Shown: positions 1 to 11,185, counted from the stretch's first letter. The stretch: 64,000 nt of DNA from Bifidobacterium magnum (GCF_000741255.1 NZ_JGZB01000004.1:433047-497046); one strand, 5' to 3'. The notes: generated from the letters alone by a model not told the origin. A program made the numbers and translations.

Positions 1-1077
1 CTTGTGGACATCTGGCTCGTCGCCGACAATTGCACCGACCATACCGCGGACCTCGTGCGGTCCTTGGGCTGCAACGTGGTGGAACGCTTCAACCAGGAAC
101 AAATCGGCAAAGGCTATGCGCTGACCTATCTGCTCGACTATATGATGGACCACCATGTGGCCGAGCAGTATGACGCGTTTATCGTGTTCGACGCCGACAA
201 CCGCCTGGACAAGCACTACATCGCCGAAATGAACAAGGCGTTCCAGTCCGGATTCAAGATTTTGACGAGCTACCGCAATTCCGTCAATACCAGCGAAAAC
301 TGGGTCTCGAGCGGCTCGGCGCTCTGGTTTATCCGCGAATCGCGCTTCCTGAGCGCCTCGCGCATGATGCTGGGCAATTCGTGCCATGTGGGCGGCACGG
401 GATTCATGTTCGCGCAGTCCATCATGCAGCGCAACCGCGGTTGGAAATTCCATCTGCTTACCGAAGATCTCGAATTTACGATGGACTCGCTGCTCCATGG
501 CGACCGCATCGGTTATTGCGGCACCGCAATCCTGTATGACGAGCAGCCCGTCACCTTCGCCCAAAGCTGGCGCCAGCGCCTGCGTTGGAGCAAGGGATTC
601 CTGCAAGTGTTCCGTTATTATGGTCCGTCTCTGATCCGCCGCGCCATCATGGAACACGATTTCTCGGCCATCGACTTCACATTGCTGCTGTGCCCGTTCA
701 TGTTGCTCGCCATGATCCGCATGGGCCTCGGACTGCTGTTCGCATTGTTCGGATTCGTCACATGGTCCAGCCAGCTTGGCTATATCGGCAGCTGGGTGGG
801 AGGCTGTGTGCTGTCCTGCGTGGGCATGATGGCGCTTGCCGCGCTGACTATTCTGGCCGAACGCGACCAGGTGGGCGCCACGAACCGCGAGCTTATCGCC
901 TACGTGCTGAGCTTCCCGCTGTACATGCTCAGCTACATTCCGATTTCGTTCCAAGCCGTGTTCTCCAAGGCCGAATGGAAGCCGATCGTCCATAGCGGTG
1001 GCAGCGACAGCGCCGAATCGCAGGCCGATCAGCCCAAGATGAAGGAAGTGGGCGCGGTTCGTGCAGCAGAACAGTGA
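1..1077 (+). CDS. Family 2 membrane glycosyltransferase, 5' end cut off by the window
   Basis: The reading frame is open from base 1, so the true start lies upstream. This is a processive-type GT2 enzyme that would move a sugar from a nucleotide donor on the inner face of the membrane. Visible motifs, counted from the first in-window Met-like codon at base 4, are the metal-binding DADN at about residues 63-66, the TED acceptor motif at 153-155 and QRLRW at 191-195. Three hydrophobic segments follow in the last 150 residues. The donor and product cannot be read from the sequence; cell-surface or exopolysaccharide synthesis is the usual role. The carboxypeptidase gene behind it overlaps its end by 17 bases, so the two are probably co-translated. 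Confidence 0.85.
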   Translation, partial: LVDIWLVADNCTDHTADLVRSLGCNVVERFNQEQIGKGYALTYLLDYMMDHHVAEQYDAFIVFDADNRLDKHYIAEMNKAFQSGFKILTSYRNSVNTSENWVSSGSALWFIRESRFLSASRMMLGNSCHVGGTGFMFAQSIMQRNRGWKFHLLTEDLEFTMDSLLHGDRIGYCGTAILYDEQPVTFAQSWRQRLRWSKGFLQVFRYYGPSLIRRAIMEHDFSAIDFTLLLCPFMLLAMIRMGLGLLFALFGFVTWSSQLGYIGSWVGGCVLSCVGMMALAALTILAERDQVGATNRELIAYVLSFPLYMLSYIPISFQAVFSKAEWKPIVHSGGSDSAESQADQPKMKEVGAVRAAEQ

Positions 1078-2530
1078 ATCGCACGCGCAGTATATTCGTG
1101 CCGTGCGGGCGCGCCGGCTGCGCGTCATCATCACGGTTGCGGTCACGGTGGCGCTGTGTGCGGCATATATCGTGGCCGACGCCACGGGACTCGTGCATGG
1201 CGTCATCACTACCGACCCCGTATCCGTACGTACGCTTGGCGCACCCCAAGAGACGATTCCCGCCGCTGATTTTCCGGGGCGGGCGGACACCGGCAAGACT
1301 ATTGATACCGAGCGCGCGCAAACGCTGGTAGATGCGCTCACCTCAGCGGATGGTGTCGGATCGGACGTGTCGGTGGCCATCGCGCAAACCGACGGCACCA
1401 TTGTGGCTTCCCATGAATTGACAGCACCGCGCGAACCTGCCTCCACCATGAAAACGCTGACGAGCCTAGCGGCCGCGTCCCAACTGAACATGGGATCGAC
1501 GCTGGCGACCAATGTGTATGTGACGAATGAGGATCCGCAGTCGGCTAGCATCGTATTGCAAGGCAATGGCGACATGCTGCTGTCAAGCGGACAAAGCGAT
1601 CCCAACCACGTCAACGGGCGCGCGGGACTGGCCACGCTCGCCAACCAGACGGCGGCCGCACTGGGCAAACGCGGCATCACCTCGGTCAAACTCGCATATG
1701 ACGACACCTTGTTCGGCACGCAACGGTACCCGGAACGTGTAGGCGAGAACAACGGCGACAACCTGTACTACACGGGCGTCTCCTCAATGGCGATTGACGG
1801 CGGCCGGCAATGGAACGGCAACCAGCCGGCCGATCCCGACCTGTTCGAAGCGTATCCGCCGCTGTCCCAGAACACCGCGCAAGACACGGCCAACATGTTC
1901 GCCGCAAAACTGCGCGACGCGGGCATCACCGTAACGGGCGGCGTCAGCGGCATCGACAACGCCGGCCACGACAAGCTCGCCAAACTGGAGCCCGTAGCAC
2001 AAGTGCGTTCCGCAACATTGAGCTCGATTATGCGGTTCATGCTGCGTCATTCGGACAATACGCTCGCCGAAGAGTTCGGCAGGCTGCTCGCCATCCACAT
2101 GCACGAGGACAATTCGCCGCAAGGCGCCACCACCGCCGTGCGCCGAGAACTTGAAACACTGCACATCCCGACGGGTGACCTGCAGATGGCGGACTGTTCG
2201 GGACTGTCACCGGGATCGCACTTGACCGTCGAGACGCTCGTGTCCGTCCAGGAACGCAACCTCACGCCAGGCAACGCCGTGGCGGCGGCGGAAGGCCTGT
2301 CCATTCCCGGACTCGTGGGCACGGCCGAATACCGCCTCGCCTCCGCCAACGCAGCCGGACTCATGCGCGTGAAGACGGGCTCCTTGAGTCAAGTCACCGC
2401 GCTTACAGGCAATGTGTCGCGGCAAAACGGGGGAGTGGCGGCGTTCAGCATCGTCATCAACAACCCGAAGGACGTCACCAAGGCGAAAGCGGCCATGAAC
2501 ACGTTCATGGCGGGGCTTACCGAACTGTAA
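1061..2530 (+). CDS. dacB: D-alanyl-D-alanine carboxypeptidase / endopeptidase, PBP4 (DacB) type
   Basis: A 489-residue low-molecular-weight penicillin-binding protein that trims or cuts peptide side chains of peptidoglycan outside the membrane. It starts at a GTG inside the end of the glycosyltransferase gene. One N-terminal membrane anchor lies at about residues 22-40. All three active-site motifs are present: SxxK at 128-131 (STMK), SxN at 331-333 (SDN, preceded by His) and KTG at 438-440. The long insertion between the first two motifs is typical of the PBP4 (S13) class. Length and motif order fit an intact enzyme. Overlap with the upstream glycosyltransferase suggests shared expression in envelope assembly. 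Confidence 0.9.
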   Translation: MQQNSESHAQYIRAVRARRLRVIITVAVTVALCAAYIVADATGLVHGVITTDPVSVRTLGAPQETIPAADFPGRADTGKTIDTERAQTLVDALTSADGVGSDVSVAIAQTDGTIVASHELTAPREPASTMKTLTSLAAASQLNMGSTLATNVYVTNEDPQSASIVLQGNGDMLLSSGQSDPNHVNGRAGLATLANQTAAALGKRGITSVKLAYDDTLFGTQRYPERVGENNGDNLYYTGVSSMAIDGGRQWNGNQPADPDLFEAYPPLSQNTAQDTANMFAAKLRDAGITVTGGVSGIDNAGHDKLAKLEPVAQVRSATLSSIMRFMLRHSDNTLAEEFGRLLAIHMHEDNSPQGATTAVRRELETLHIPTGDLQMADCSGLSPGSHLTVETLVSVQERNLTPGNAVAAAEGLSIPGLVGTAEYRLASANAAGLMRVKTGSLSQVTALTGNVSRQNGGVAAFSIVINNPKDVTKAKAAMNTFMAGLTEL

Positions 2531-2573
2531 ACGGTCGCGCCGGGGCGTCCGGCGACCATCGAAAGGCGGCATT

Positions 2574-3744
2574 ATGGCATATTCGGCTGCGCTTAAAACG
2601 GGAATCGGCGCATTGCGACGTCAACTTGAACGCTGGAACCTCGGACGCCAATCCGCCCAATTCGCACAACACGGGCACCATGAGCCAGCCCCCCGACGCG
2701 CCGCTGCTGCTTGTGGCATGCTCGGGCGGCCGCGATTCGCTGGCGCTTGCCGCCGTGGCCCATATCGTGTGCGCGGCATGGGGATTGCGGTGCGGAGCCG
2801 TACTCGTGGACCACCAGCTCCAAGAAGGCTCGCATGAGGTAAGCTGGCACGCCGCCGAACAATGCCGGGAACTCGGACTTGATCCCGTGGTGGTGGTGCC
2901 CGTAACTGTGACGGCAAGCGGCCAAGGAGAGGAAGCGGACGCGCGCGCCTCACGCTACGGGGCATTCGTGGAAACGGCGCAACAATATGACGCTTCGGCC
3001 ATCCTGCTGGCGCATACGGCCAACGACCAGGCGGAAAGCGTGCTTATCGACCTGATTCGCGCGGCCGGAACCGACGCGCTTGCGGGTATGCCCGACCATA
3101 CCAGCGTGGACGGCGTGCTATTCCTGCGCCCTTGGCTCATGGACGTGACGCGCGAGCAGACGACGGCCATGTGCCAGGATCTGGGGCTGCATTGGTGGGA
3201 CGACCCGACCAACGGCGACCATATCGCGCCGCAGGAGCCGCTGCCGGCCGCCTATCCGCTGCGCTCACGCGTACGACACACGCTTATGCCCGAATTCAAC
3301 CGCTTCGCGGGCCGCGACATGGTGTCGCGCCTCGTGGCGGCCACGCGCATCGCGCGCCGCGATGTGGAATATCTGAACGCCCAAGCCGCGTCTCTATATG
3401 ACGAAGCTGTACATATGGCGCTTCCGACACCTGCGGCGCCCGGGGATGACGGCGCTCGCGATGATGAATGCGTGGAGACGCTGGCCGAACTTGATGTCGA
3501 CGCGCTGCGGGAAGCACCCGAGGCGCTGCGTTTCCGCGTGCTCGACCAGGCGCTTGCGAACTGCGATATTCCGCACGGGTCCGCCCAAATCGAGGCCATC
3601 GACCAATTGATTTGCGCATGGCACGGGCAGCGTCCCGTACGTGTCGCAAAACACTATTCGGCACTTCGTTGGCCACACGTCATTCGTTTGTGCAAAGATA
3701 AAGGGCATGCAAATCGCAGACGTGCAGGACATCATAGACCATGA
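2574..3744 (+). pseudogene. tilS: tRNA(Ile)-lysidine synthase TilS, apparent +1 frameshift near the N-terminus
   Basis: TilS puts lysidine on C34 of the CAU-anticodon isoleucine tRNA and is normally essential. The PP-loop SGGRDS and the following TilS domain are open from about 2626 (TTG) or 2680 (ATG) to 3744. A family-like N-terminus (MAYSAALKTGIG...) starts at the ATG at 2574 in a different frame. The frames meet at a run of six C at 2689-2694; with five C the text reads on as HEPAPDAPLLLVACSGG without interruption. This is either a sequencing error, a slippage-prone gene, or a gene now started at the TTG/ATG downstream. Because the function is essential, a functional product is likely. 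It overlaps hpt by 38 bases. Confidence 0.8.
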
Positions 3745-4266
3745 GATGCTTTCTCATGATGAAATTGTTAACCGAATCCATGAAGTAGCTAAGCAGATCG
3801 ACAAGGATTATGCAGGCAAAACGCCTATTGTTATTTGCGTGCTTAAGGGTGCTGTAGCTACCTATTACGAACTGACGCAGGCCATGACCATCCCGATGAA
3901 GATGGATTTCATGTCGCTGTCCAGCTACGGCTCCGGATTCGAATCCACGGGCAAGATCACGGTACGCCAGGATCTTTCGTACGATGTGGCCGGCGAAGAC
4001 GTGCTCATTGTGGAAGATATTGTGGATTCCGGCAACACCTTGCATTGGCTCGTAGGTGAATTGAACCGCCGTGGCGCCAAATCCGTGGAAATTTTCTCTC
4101 TGCTGGAAAAACCGGCCCGCCATACCGCTAAAGTTGAGTTGAAATATAAGGGCTTTGTAATTCCCGACGAATTCGTGCTTGGCTTTGGCTTGGACTATGA
4201 CGAGGAATATCGCAACCTCGACTCCATCGCCGTGCTTAAGCCGGAGGTGTATAAAGGAGCAAATTC

Positions 4267-4270
<4 letters not shown>
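3707..4270 (+). CDS. hpt: Hypoxanthine phosphoribosyltransferase
   Basis: A 187-residue purine salvage enzyme that joins hypoxanthine (and often guanine) to PRPP in the cytosol, making IMP or GMP. The PRPP-binding motif LIVEDIVDSGNTL lies near residue 100. The ATG at 3707, preceded by AAAGGG, is chosen over an in-frame upstream ATG at 3641 because residues before it look unlike the family and lie within tilS. The gene overlaps the end of tilS and shares four bases (ATGA) with ftsH. The tilS-hpt-ftsH order is common in Gram-positive bacteria and implies one transcript. Confidence 0.95.
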
Positions 4271-6333
<2,063 letters not shown>

Positions 6334-6413
6334 TTCTTCGGTACATTACCTGTATACAAGGCCTGATTGTGCTCCGCATATATCAGACCTTTTATTGTAG
6401 AAGGGACGGTTCC

Positions 6414-7268
6414 ATGATTGAGCTGTATTGCAACGGCATCGCGTTGCAGGACGGCGATAAGCGCGTATGGGCGGATTTGCGCTGGAATACGGCGAATAGC
6501 GACATGGCGTACGATATGGCGCGCGTGGCCGAACGCGCGCAATATCTTGCAGGACAGGCGCACACGGCGAACGGTTCACCTATCGATATGGCGGCAATCG
6601 CCGACCAGCTGGCGCACGGCATGCTCTCCTGGCTACACGCCACCCGTGTGCGTGCGGATGTGCATATGGCTTTGTCTGCTTCCGAACCGTTCGCCCAGGC
6701 GGGAGCCAGCGTCACGGCCGAGTCCGAGAACCATGTGACGACCGACTCGGACGCCGTGTCCCCAGCACCGAACAAGCCCGATCCATTGGCGCAAAAGCAT
6801 GAGGCCATTGTCGGCATGGAAAGCGCCGCCACCAATGCGGCCGATCTCATGCGCGCCTCGATCGTGATGTTCGACAGCATCCCCGGCAACCAGATCATAG
6901 GCATTTCCCCGCTGTACCATGTGGCCGCGGCGCAAGGCGCGGGCACGAGCACAGCCGTGCTCGCCATTGAAACCACGATGAGCCTGGCGGACCTGATCCG
7001 GGCATTGGAAGCCGTGAGCATGACGCATGAAGGCATTGTGCACCTGTCCGTGGTGGCGTTCGACAACAAATCCGTGCCTGACGCCATGCAGCCGGGCACA
7101 TGGGCGCAAGGCAACAGCGAACGTGCGGCGTTCCTTTCCCCATGGATGGATATGGACCCCGACGCTACATTGGATGGCAATCCCGTCCCGTTCCTGCTGG
7201 CGAGTGCGCCGGACGCGATGTTCGCGGGGCTGGAGTCGGACCATTGGATTATTGGGGGCGCACAGTAA
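6414..7268 (+). CDS. Degenerate FolB-FolK-like protein, probably without catalytic activity
   Basis: A 284-residue ORF with a good AAGGGACGG ribosome site before the ATG. No exact family is recognised, but the layout resembles the bifidobacterial fusion of dihydroneopterin aldolase (FolB) and HPPK (FolK). The second half has the FolK-like stretch IPGNQIIGISPLYHVAA, then a region like the FolK active-site strand reading HLSVVAFDN, where active enzymes have DLDxxxFD, and then RAAFLSPWMDMDP. The two metal-binding aspartates are therefore missing. In the first half the FolB end reads VHMA instead of VHKP, losing the catalytic Lys, and the HGV...E motif is absent. The frame is intact, so the protein may still be made for another purpose. 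Homology is inferred by eye. Confidence 0.55.
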   Translation: MIELYCNGIALQDGDKRVWADLRWNTANSDMAYDMARVAERAQYLAGQAHTANGSPIDMAAIADQLAHGMLSWLHATRVRADVHMALSASEPFAQAGASVTAESENHVTTDSDAVSPAPNKPDPLAQKHEAIVGMESAATNAADLMRASIVMFDSIPGNQIIGISPLYHVAAAQGAGTSTAVLAIETTMSLADLIRALEAVSMTHEGIVHLSVVAFDNKSVPDAMQPGTWAQGNSERAAFLSPWMDMDPDATLDGNPVPFLLASAPDAMFAGLESDHWIIGGAQ

Positions 7269-7805
7269 ATGGCGAAACGCATTGCATGGTGGGTGTACGT
7301 TCTGTGTGCGGCCATCGGACTGGTGGCCGGCGTGGGTATGGCGTGGATGAGCGAGCGTCATGGCAGCAACATGATCGCGGCGCCGTGGATCGTGTCCGTG
7401 CTCATGGTGGTGTTGGGCCTCGTAGTGCTGTATCTGGCGATTCAGGTGCACAAGTACACGACCACGGATCCCAAAAAGCGCGCCGCGTTGCGCACATTCA
7501 TTGATCCGGACAAGGCGGTCAACACGCTGGTGCTGGCCAAGGCGCTGGTTGTGGCGGGCGCGCTGCTGGTCGGCTGGTACGCGGGACAGGCCTGCATGCT
7601 GTGGAAGCATTGGGAAATCGGATATTACCGCGATCTTATGATCGAATGCGGCGTGGCTGCGGTGGCGGCGCTGTTCGACATGATTATCGGCATGATCAGC
7701 GAGTGGCTGTGCCAGCTGCCGCCGAACGAAGGCCCCGAGCATCCGCATGTCAAGGCCAACCAAAGCCGTCACCGCCCGTATGTGGCCACAAAAGACGGGC
7801 GGTGA
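7269..7805 (+). CDS. DUF3180 family membrane protein
   Basis: A 178-residue protein with about four hydrophobic membrane segments (near 6-25, 36-60, 88-106 and 125-147) and charged loops. It begins right after the stop of the FolB-FolK-like ORF, so the two are translated from one message. In actinobacteria DUF3180 genes commonly sit directly behind folK; this position supports reading the preceding ORF as a folK relic. The function of DUF3180 is unknown. The C-terminal tail after about residue 155 is hydrophilic and probably cytosolic. Confidence 0.75.
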   Translation: MAKRIAWWVYVLCAAIGLVAGVGMAWMSERHGSNMIAAPWIVSVLMVVLGLVVLYLAIQVHKYTTTDPKKRAALRTFIDPDKAVNTLVLAKALVVAGALLVGWYAGQACMLWKHWEIGYYRDLMIECGVAAVAALFDMIIGMISEWLCQLPPNEGPEHPHVKANQSRHRPYVATKDGR

Positions 7806-7812
7806 CGGGCCG

Positions 7813-8712
7813 TTACTTGTTCGGTACGCGAATCATGGCTTCCTGCACCATGCAGGCGACCAGCGTACCGTCTTGCGCATAGACTTTCGCGGTGCCCAGG
7901 CCGCGTCCGTGCGCGGCGGTGGGTGAGTCCTGCACATACAAATGCCACTGCGTCACGTCGATATCGCGATACCACCACATCGAATGGTCGATGGACGCGT
8001 AGCTCATGCCCGGTTGCGCAACACTGAGGCCGCCGCGACGCAACACGGGTTCCATCATCACCTGGTCGCAGCCGAGCGCGAGCAGTGCACGATGCATGGT
8101 CTGGGAAACGTCAAGCGTGCCGTCGGCCCGCATCCATACCATCTGCTTGCCGGAATCGGCCTCATAACTTTTCTTGTCGGGATGCAGCATGATCGTCGGC
8201 GTGACGTGACGCAGGTCGAACGGGGACTGGTCCGCATAATATTCGGCGAATGCGGACTTGTCGGCGAACGGTTCCATAAGGTCTTTGGCGCTGGCCAGCG
8301 TTTCCGGATCCGGAATGTCGGTCGGCATGGGATCGGCGAATTCAATACCGGTTTGGCCGCGCTTCTGGAAGCTGGCGATGGCTGTGAGGATGGGGCCTTG
8401 GGACTGCGTGACGTTCACGCGGCGTGCGGAGAACGAGTGGCCGTCGCGCAGCGTCTCCACGTCGAACAACAGATCTTCATGAATGTCTCCAGGAGCGATG
8501 AAATACCCGTGGATCGAATTGGGCAAACGGTCTTCCGGAACGGTTTTTGAAGCGGCGATCAGCGATTGGGCGATCACTTGGCCGCCATAGACGCGGCCCG
8601 TCGGGAAATACATGCTTTCCCCGCAAATGTAAGTATGATCACGGTACGTGGAGGGATCACCAAGTTCCAATACATGGCATAGGTGTTCCAGCGGCGTCTG
8701 ATCTTGGCTCAT
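7813..8712 (-). CDS. tesB: Acyl-CoA thioesterase II (TesB)
   Basis: A 299-residue double hot-dog thioesterase that releases free fatty acids from acyl-CoA in the cytosol. Family marks are YFPTGRVYGGQVIAQ near the N-terminus, the second-domain stretch ASIDHSMWWYR holding the catalytic Asp region, and VQEAMIR near the C-terminus, which holds the catalytic Gln. The ATG at 8712 follows an AAAGAGGG site; an ATG five codons upstream (8727) would also be in frame. The gene converges on the DUF3180 gene with a 7-base gap. Length matches the family, and nothing looks damaged. Confidence 0.9.
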   Translation of the reverse strand: MSQDQTPLEHLCHVLELGDPSTYRDHTYICGESMYFPTGRVYGGQVIAQSLIAASKTVPEDRLPNSIHGYFIAPGDIHEDLLFDVETLRDGHSFSARRVNVTQSQGPILTAIASFQKRGQTGIEFADPMPTDIPDPETLASAKDLMEPFADKSAFAEYYADQSPFDLRHVTPTIMLHPDKKSYEADSGKQMVWMRADGTLDVSQTMHRALLALGCDQVMMEPVLRRGGLSVAQPGMSYASIDHSMWWYRDIDVTQWHLYVQDSPTAAHGRGLGTAKVYAQDGTLVACMVQEAMIRVPNK

Positions 8713-8846
8713 GGTCCCTCTTTTCATAGATATGTCGAACGCTGGATAGTGTAGTGGGGTTACGTTAATTCGCCGCGCGTTTAGGTTACGAACTTGCGAA
8801 CAGTGAAAGACGGTCGGACTTGTCGAGTGGGTGTGGCCGAAGTCTT

Positions 8847-8862
8847 GCGGTCTGTAGACCGC
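8847..8862. promoter_or_regulatory. Short perfect palindrome upstream of ettA
   Basis: GCGGTCT and AGACCGC are separated by two bases, about 62 bases before the ettA start. It could be a small RNA hairpin or a protein site. The rest of the 200-base tesB-ettA spacer shows no other clear structure. Confidence 0.3.
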
Positions 8863-8924
8863 TTAAGGAATAATGGTGCTTGCATTGTGACCGCTTTATT
8901 TATTAATAGAGATCGGAATCAGGA

Positions 8925-10604
8925 TTGGCTGAGTTTATTTATCAAATGATCAACGCACGTAAGGCCTACGGAGACCGCGTGATTCTTGACAACGTGACGT
9001 TGAGCTTCTTGCCGGGCGCCAAAATCGGCGTGGTCGGCCCGAACGGCATGGGCAAGTCCACCTTGCTGAAGATCATGGCCGGACTGGATACGGTCAGCAA
9101 CGGCGAAGCGACGTTGACGCCGGGCTTCACGGTCGGCATTTTGCAGCAGGAACCGCCGCTGGACGAAGACAAGACCGTCGGTGAGAACATCAAGATGGCG
9201 TTCGGCGACATTGCCGCCAAGGTGGAACGCTTCAACAAGATCGGCGAGGAAATGGCCGATCCCGACGCCGACTTCGACGCGCTTATGGAAGAAATGGGCA
9301 AGCTGCAGGAAGACATTGACGCGGCCAACGGCTGGGATCTCGATTCCCAGCTGGAACAGGCCATGGACGCCCTGCAGTGCCCGGATCCGGACACGCCTGT
9401 AAGCGTGTGCTCGGGCGGCGAGCGCCGCCGTGTGGCATTGTGCAAGCTGCTGCTGGAAGCTCCCGATCTGCTGCTGCTCGACGAGCCTACCAACCATTTG
9501 GACGCCGAATCGATCCTATGGCTCGAACAGTTCCTGCACCAGTATCCGGGCGCCGTCATCGCCGTCACGCACGATCGTTACTTCATGGACAACGTGGCCG
9601 AGTGGATTTGCGAGGTCGACCGCGGCCAGCTGTATCCGTACAAGGGCAACTACTCCACGTACTTGGAGACCAAGGCCAAGCGTATGGAAATTCAGGGCGC
9701 CAAGGACGCCAAGCTCGCCAAGCGACTGAAGAACGAGCTTGAGTGGGTGCGTTCTTCGCCGAAGGCGCGCCAGGCCAAGAACAAGGCCCGTCTGGAACGC
9801 TACGACCAGATGGAACAGGAAGCGCGCAACTCCAAGAAGCTCGACTTCTCCGAAATCCAGATCCCGCCGGGACCGCGCATGGGTTCCACGGTGCTGGAAG
9901 CCGAACATATCCACAAGGCGTTCGGCGACCGCGTGCTTATCGACGACCTGAGCTTCACGCTGCCGCGTAACGGTATCGTGGGCGTGATCGGCCCCAACGG
10001 TGTGGGCAAGTCTACGCTGTTCAAGACGATCGTGGGTCTCGAGGAGCTTTCGGGCGGTTCACTCAAGGTTGGCGAGACCGTGAAGATCAGCTACGTGGAC
10101 CAGAACCGTGAGGGCCTCGACCCGAACAAGAACCTGTGGGAAGCCGTTTCCGACGGTCTTGACTACATTGAGGTCGGCGGCGTGGAAGTGCCGACGCGCG
10201 CCTATGTGGCGAGCTTCGGTTTCAAGGGCTCCGACCAGCAAAAGCTGACGGGCGTGCTGTCCGGCGGTGAACGCAACCGTCTGAACCTCGCGCTGACGCT
10301 CAAGCAGGGCGGCAACCTGCTGCTGCTCGACGAACCTACCAACGATTTGGACGTCGAGACGCTCGAATCCCTCGAGAACGCGCTGCTCGAGTTCCCGGGC
10401 TGCGCCGTCGTGATTTCCCACGACCGTTGGTTCCTCGACCGTATCGCCACACACATCCTCGCTTGGGAAGGCGACGATGACCATCCGGCGAACTGGTACT
10501 GGTTCGAAGGCAACTTCCAGGCCTACCAGGAGAACAAGGTGGCCCGACTGGGCGAAGAGGCGTCCCGTCCGCACCGTCTGCACCGCAAGCTGACGCGCGG
10601 CTGA
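8925..10604 (+). CDS. ettA: Energy-dependent translational throttle protein EttA (ABC-F ATPase)
   Basis: A 559-residue ABC-F protein that binds the ribosomal E site and gates translation according to energy level; it has no membrane domain. It has two ATPase cassettes: Walker A GPNGMGKST near residue 38 with signature CSGGERRR, and GPNGVGKST in the second half with signature LSGGERNR. Between them lies the linker that contacts tRNA (YSTYLETKAKRME). The C-terminus HRLHRKLTRG is the usual EttA ending. The start codon is TTG, supported by the conserved MAEFIYQMI N-terminus; the ribosome site (AGGA) is weak and close. Followed by a strong terminator. Confidence 0.93.
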   Translation: MAEFIYQMINARKAYGDRVILDNVTLSFLPGAKIGVVGPNGMGKSTLLKIMAGLDTVSNGEATLTPGFTVGILQQEPPLDEDKTVGENIKMAFGDIAAKVERFNKIGEEMADPDADFDALMEEMGKLQEDIDAANGWDLDSQLEQAMDALQCPDPDTPVSVCSGGERRRVALCKLLLEAPDLLLLDEPTNHLDAESILWLEQFLHQYPGAVIAVTHDRYFMDNVAEWICEVDRGQLYPYKGNYSTYLETKAKRMEIQGAKDAKLAKRLKNELEWVRSSPKARQAKNKARLERYDQMEQEARNSKKLDFSEIQIPPGPRMGSTVLEAEHIHKAFGDRVLIDDLSFTLPRNGIVGVIGPNGVGKSTLFKTIVGLEELSGGSLKVGETVKISYVDQNREGLDPNKNLWEAVSDGLDYIEVGGVEVPTRAYVASFGFKGSDQQKLTGVLSGGERNRLNLALTLKQGGNLLLLDEPTNDLDVETLESLENALLEFPGCAVVISHDRWFLDRIATHILAWEGDDDHPANWYWFEGNFQAYQENKVARLGEEASRPHRLHRKLTRG

Positions 10605-10619
10605 GTCGCATAAATTGAG

Positions 10620-10657
10620 TGCGGGACGGAATTCGCGAGAGTTCCGTCCCGCATTTT
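10620..10657 (+). terminator. Rho-independent terminator of ettA
   Basis: A 12-base-pair GC-rich perfect stem (TGCGGGACGGAA with TTCCGTCCCGCA) and a 10-base loop, followed by TTTTC, 15 bases after the ettA stop. Confidence 0.9.
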
Positions 10658-10726
10658 CATTTTGACGGTACTTTTTCTACGCAAAAATCCCTTTTCGCGG
10701 TCAAAAAGCACCGTCAAAACGAAAAT
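10653..10726. repeat. Long imperfect inverted repeat between ettA and def
   Basis: Two 24-base arms (10653-10676 and 10703-10726) match at 22 of 24 positions; both mismatches would be G-U pairs in RNA. The core of each arm is TTTTGACGGT or its complement, flanked by T-rich or A-rich ends. The left arm overlaps the tail of the ettA terminator, and the right arm ends 7 bases from the def stop. It may terminate def on the other strand or be a relic of a small inverted-repeat element. Confidence 0.7.
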
Positions 10727-10732
10727 AGGCCG

Positions 10733-11161
10733 CTAGATGATCACTCCATTGCAGTGATCGATTTCGTGCTGAATGATTTGCGCCGTCCAACCGGAAAAAC
10801 GGGCGTGGCAATGGCGTCCGCGACGGTTGTCGTACTCGACTTCAATACGGTCGAAACGCTTCGTAGGGCGCTCGCCGTCAAGCGACAAGCACCCTTCTTC
10901 CGTTTCGTAAGCGCCCTCGGCGTCCGTAATGACGGGGTTGAACATGACCGTCGCCTTGCCGCCGAGATCCTCGTCGACAAACACGATGACGCGCTTGCGC
11001 TCGCCGATCATGTTGGCGCCCATGCCCACGCATTCGGCGCGGTGCGCTTGCAGCGTGTCCACGAGGTCCGTGGCGATCTGCCGGTCTTGTTCATTGGTCG
11101 GATCCGCAGGCGCGGACGGCTTGCCGAGTTCGGCGAGCGCGGTGACAATTGTTCGTTCCAT
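10733..11161 (-). CDS. def: Peptide deformylase, atypical GMxANMIG subfamily
   Basis: A 142-residue metal hydrolase that removes the formyl group from new N-terminal methionines. Motif 1 reads GMGANMIG in place of the classical GxGLAAxQ, motif 2 is EGCLS with the metal-binding Cys, and motif 3 is QHEIDH with two metal-binding His and the catalytic Glu. This variant motif 1 is known from a subfamily widespread in Firmicutes and bifidobacteria, so it is not damage. It is shorter than classical enzymes (about 165-190 residues). Bifidobacteria usually carry another deformylase elsewhere, so this one may be accessory. Confidence 0.88.
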   Translation of the reverse strand: MERTIVTALAELGKPSAPADPTNEQDRQIATDLVDTLQAHRAECVGMGANMIGERKRVIVFVDEDLGGKATVMFNPVITDAEGAYETEEGCLSLDGERPTKRFDRIEVEYDNRRGRHCHARFSGWTAQIIQHEIDHCNGVII

Positions 11162-11185
11162 GCGTTCCAGTATAGGAACCGCATG

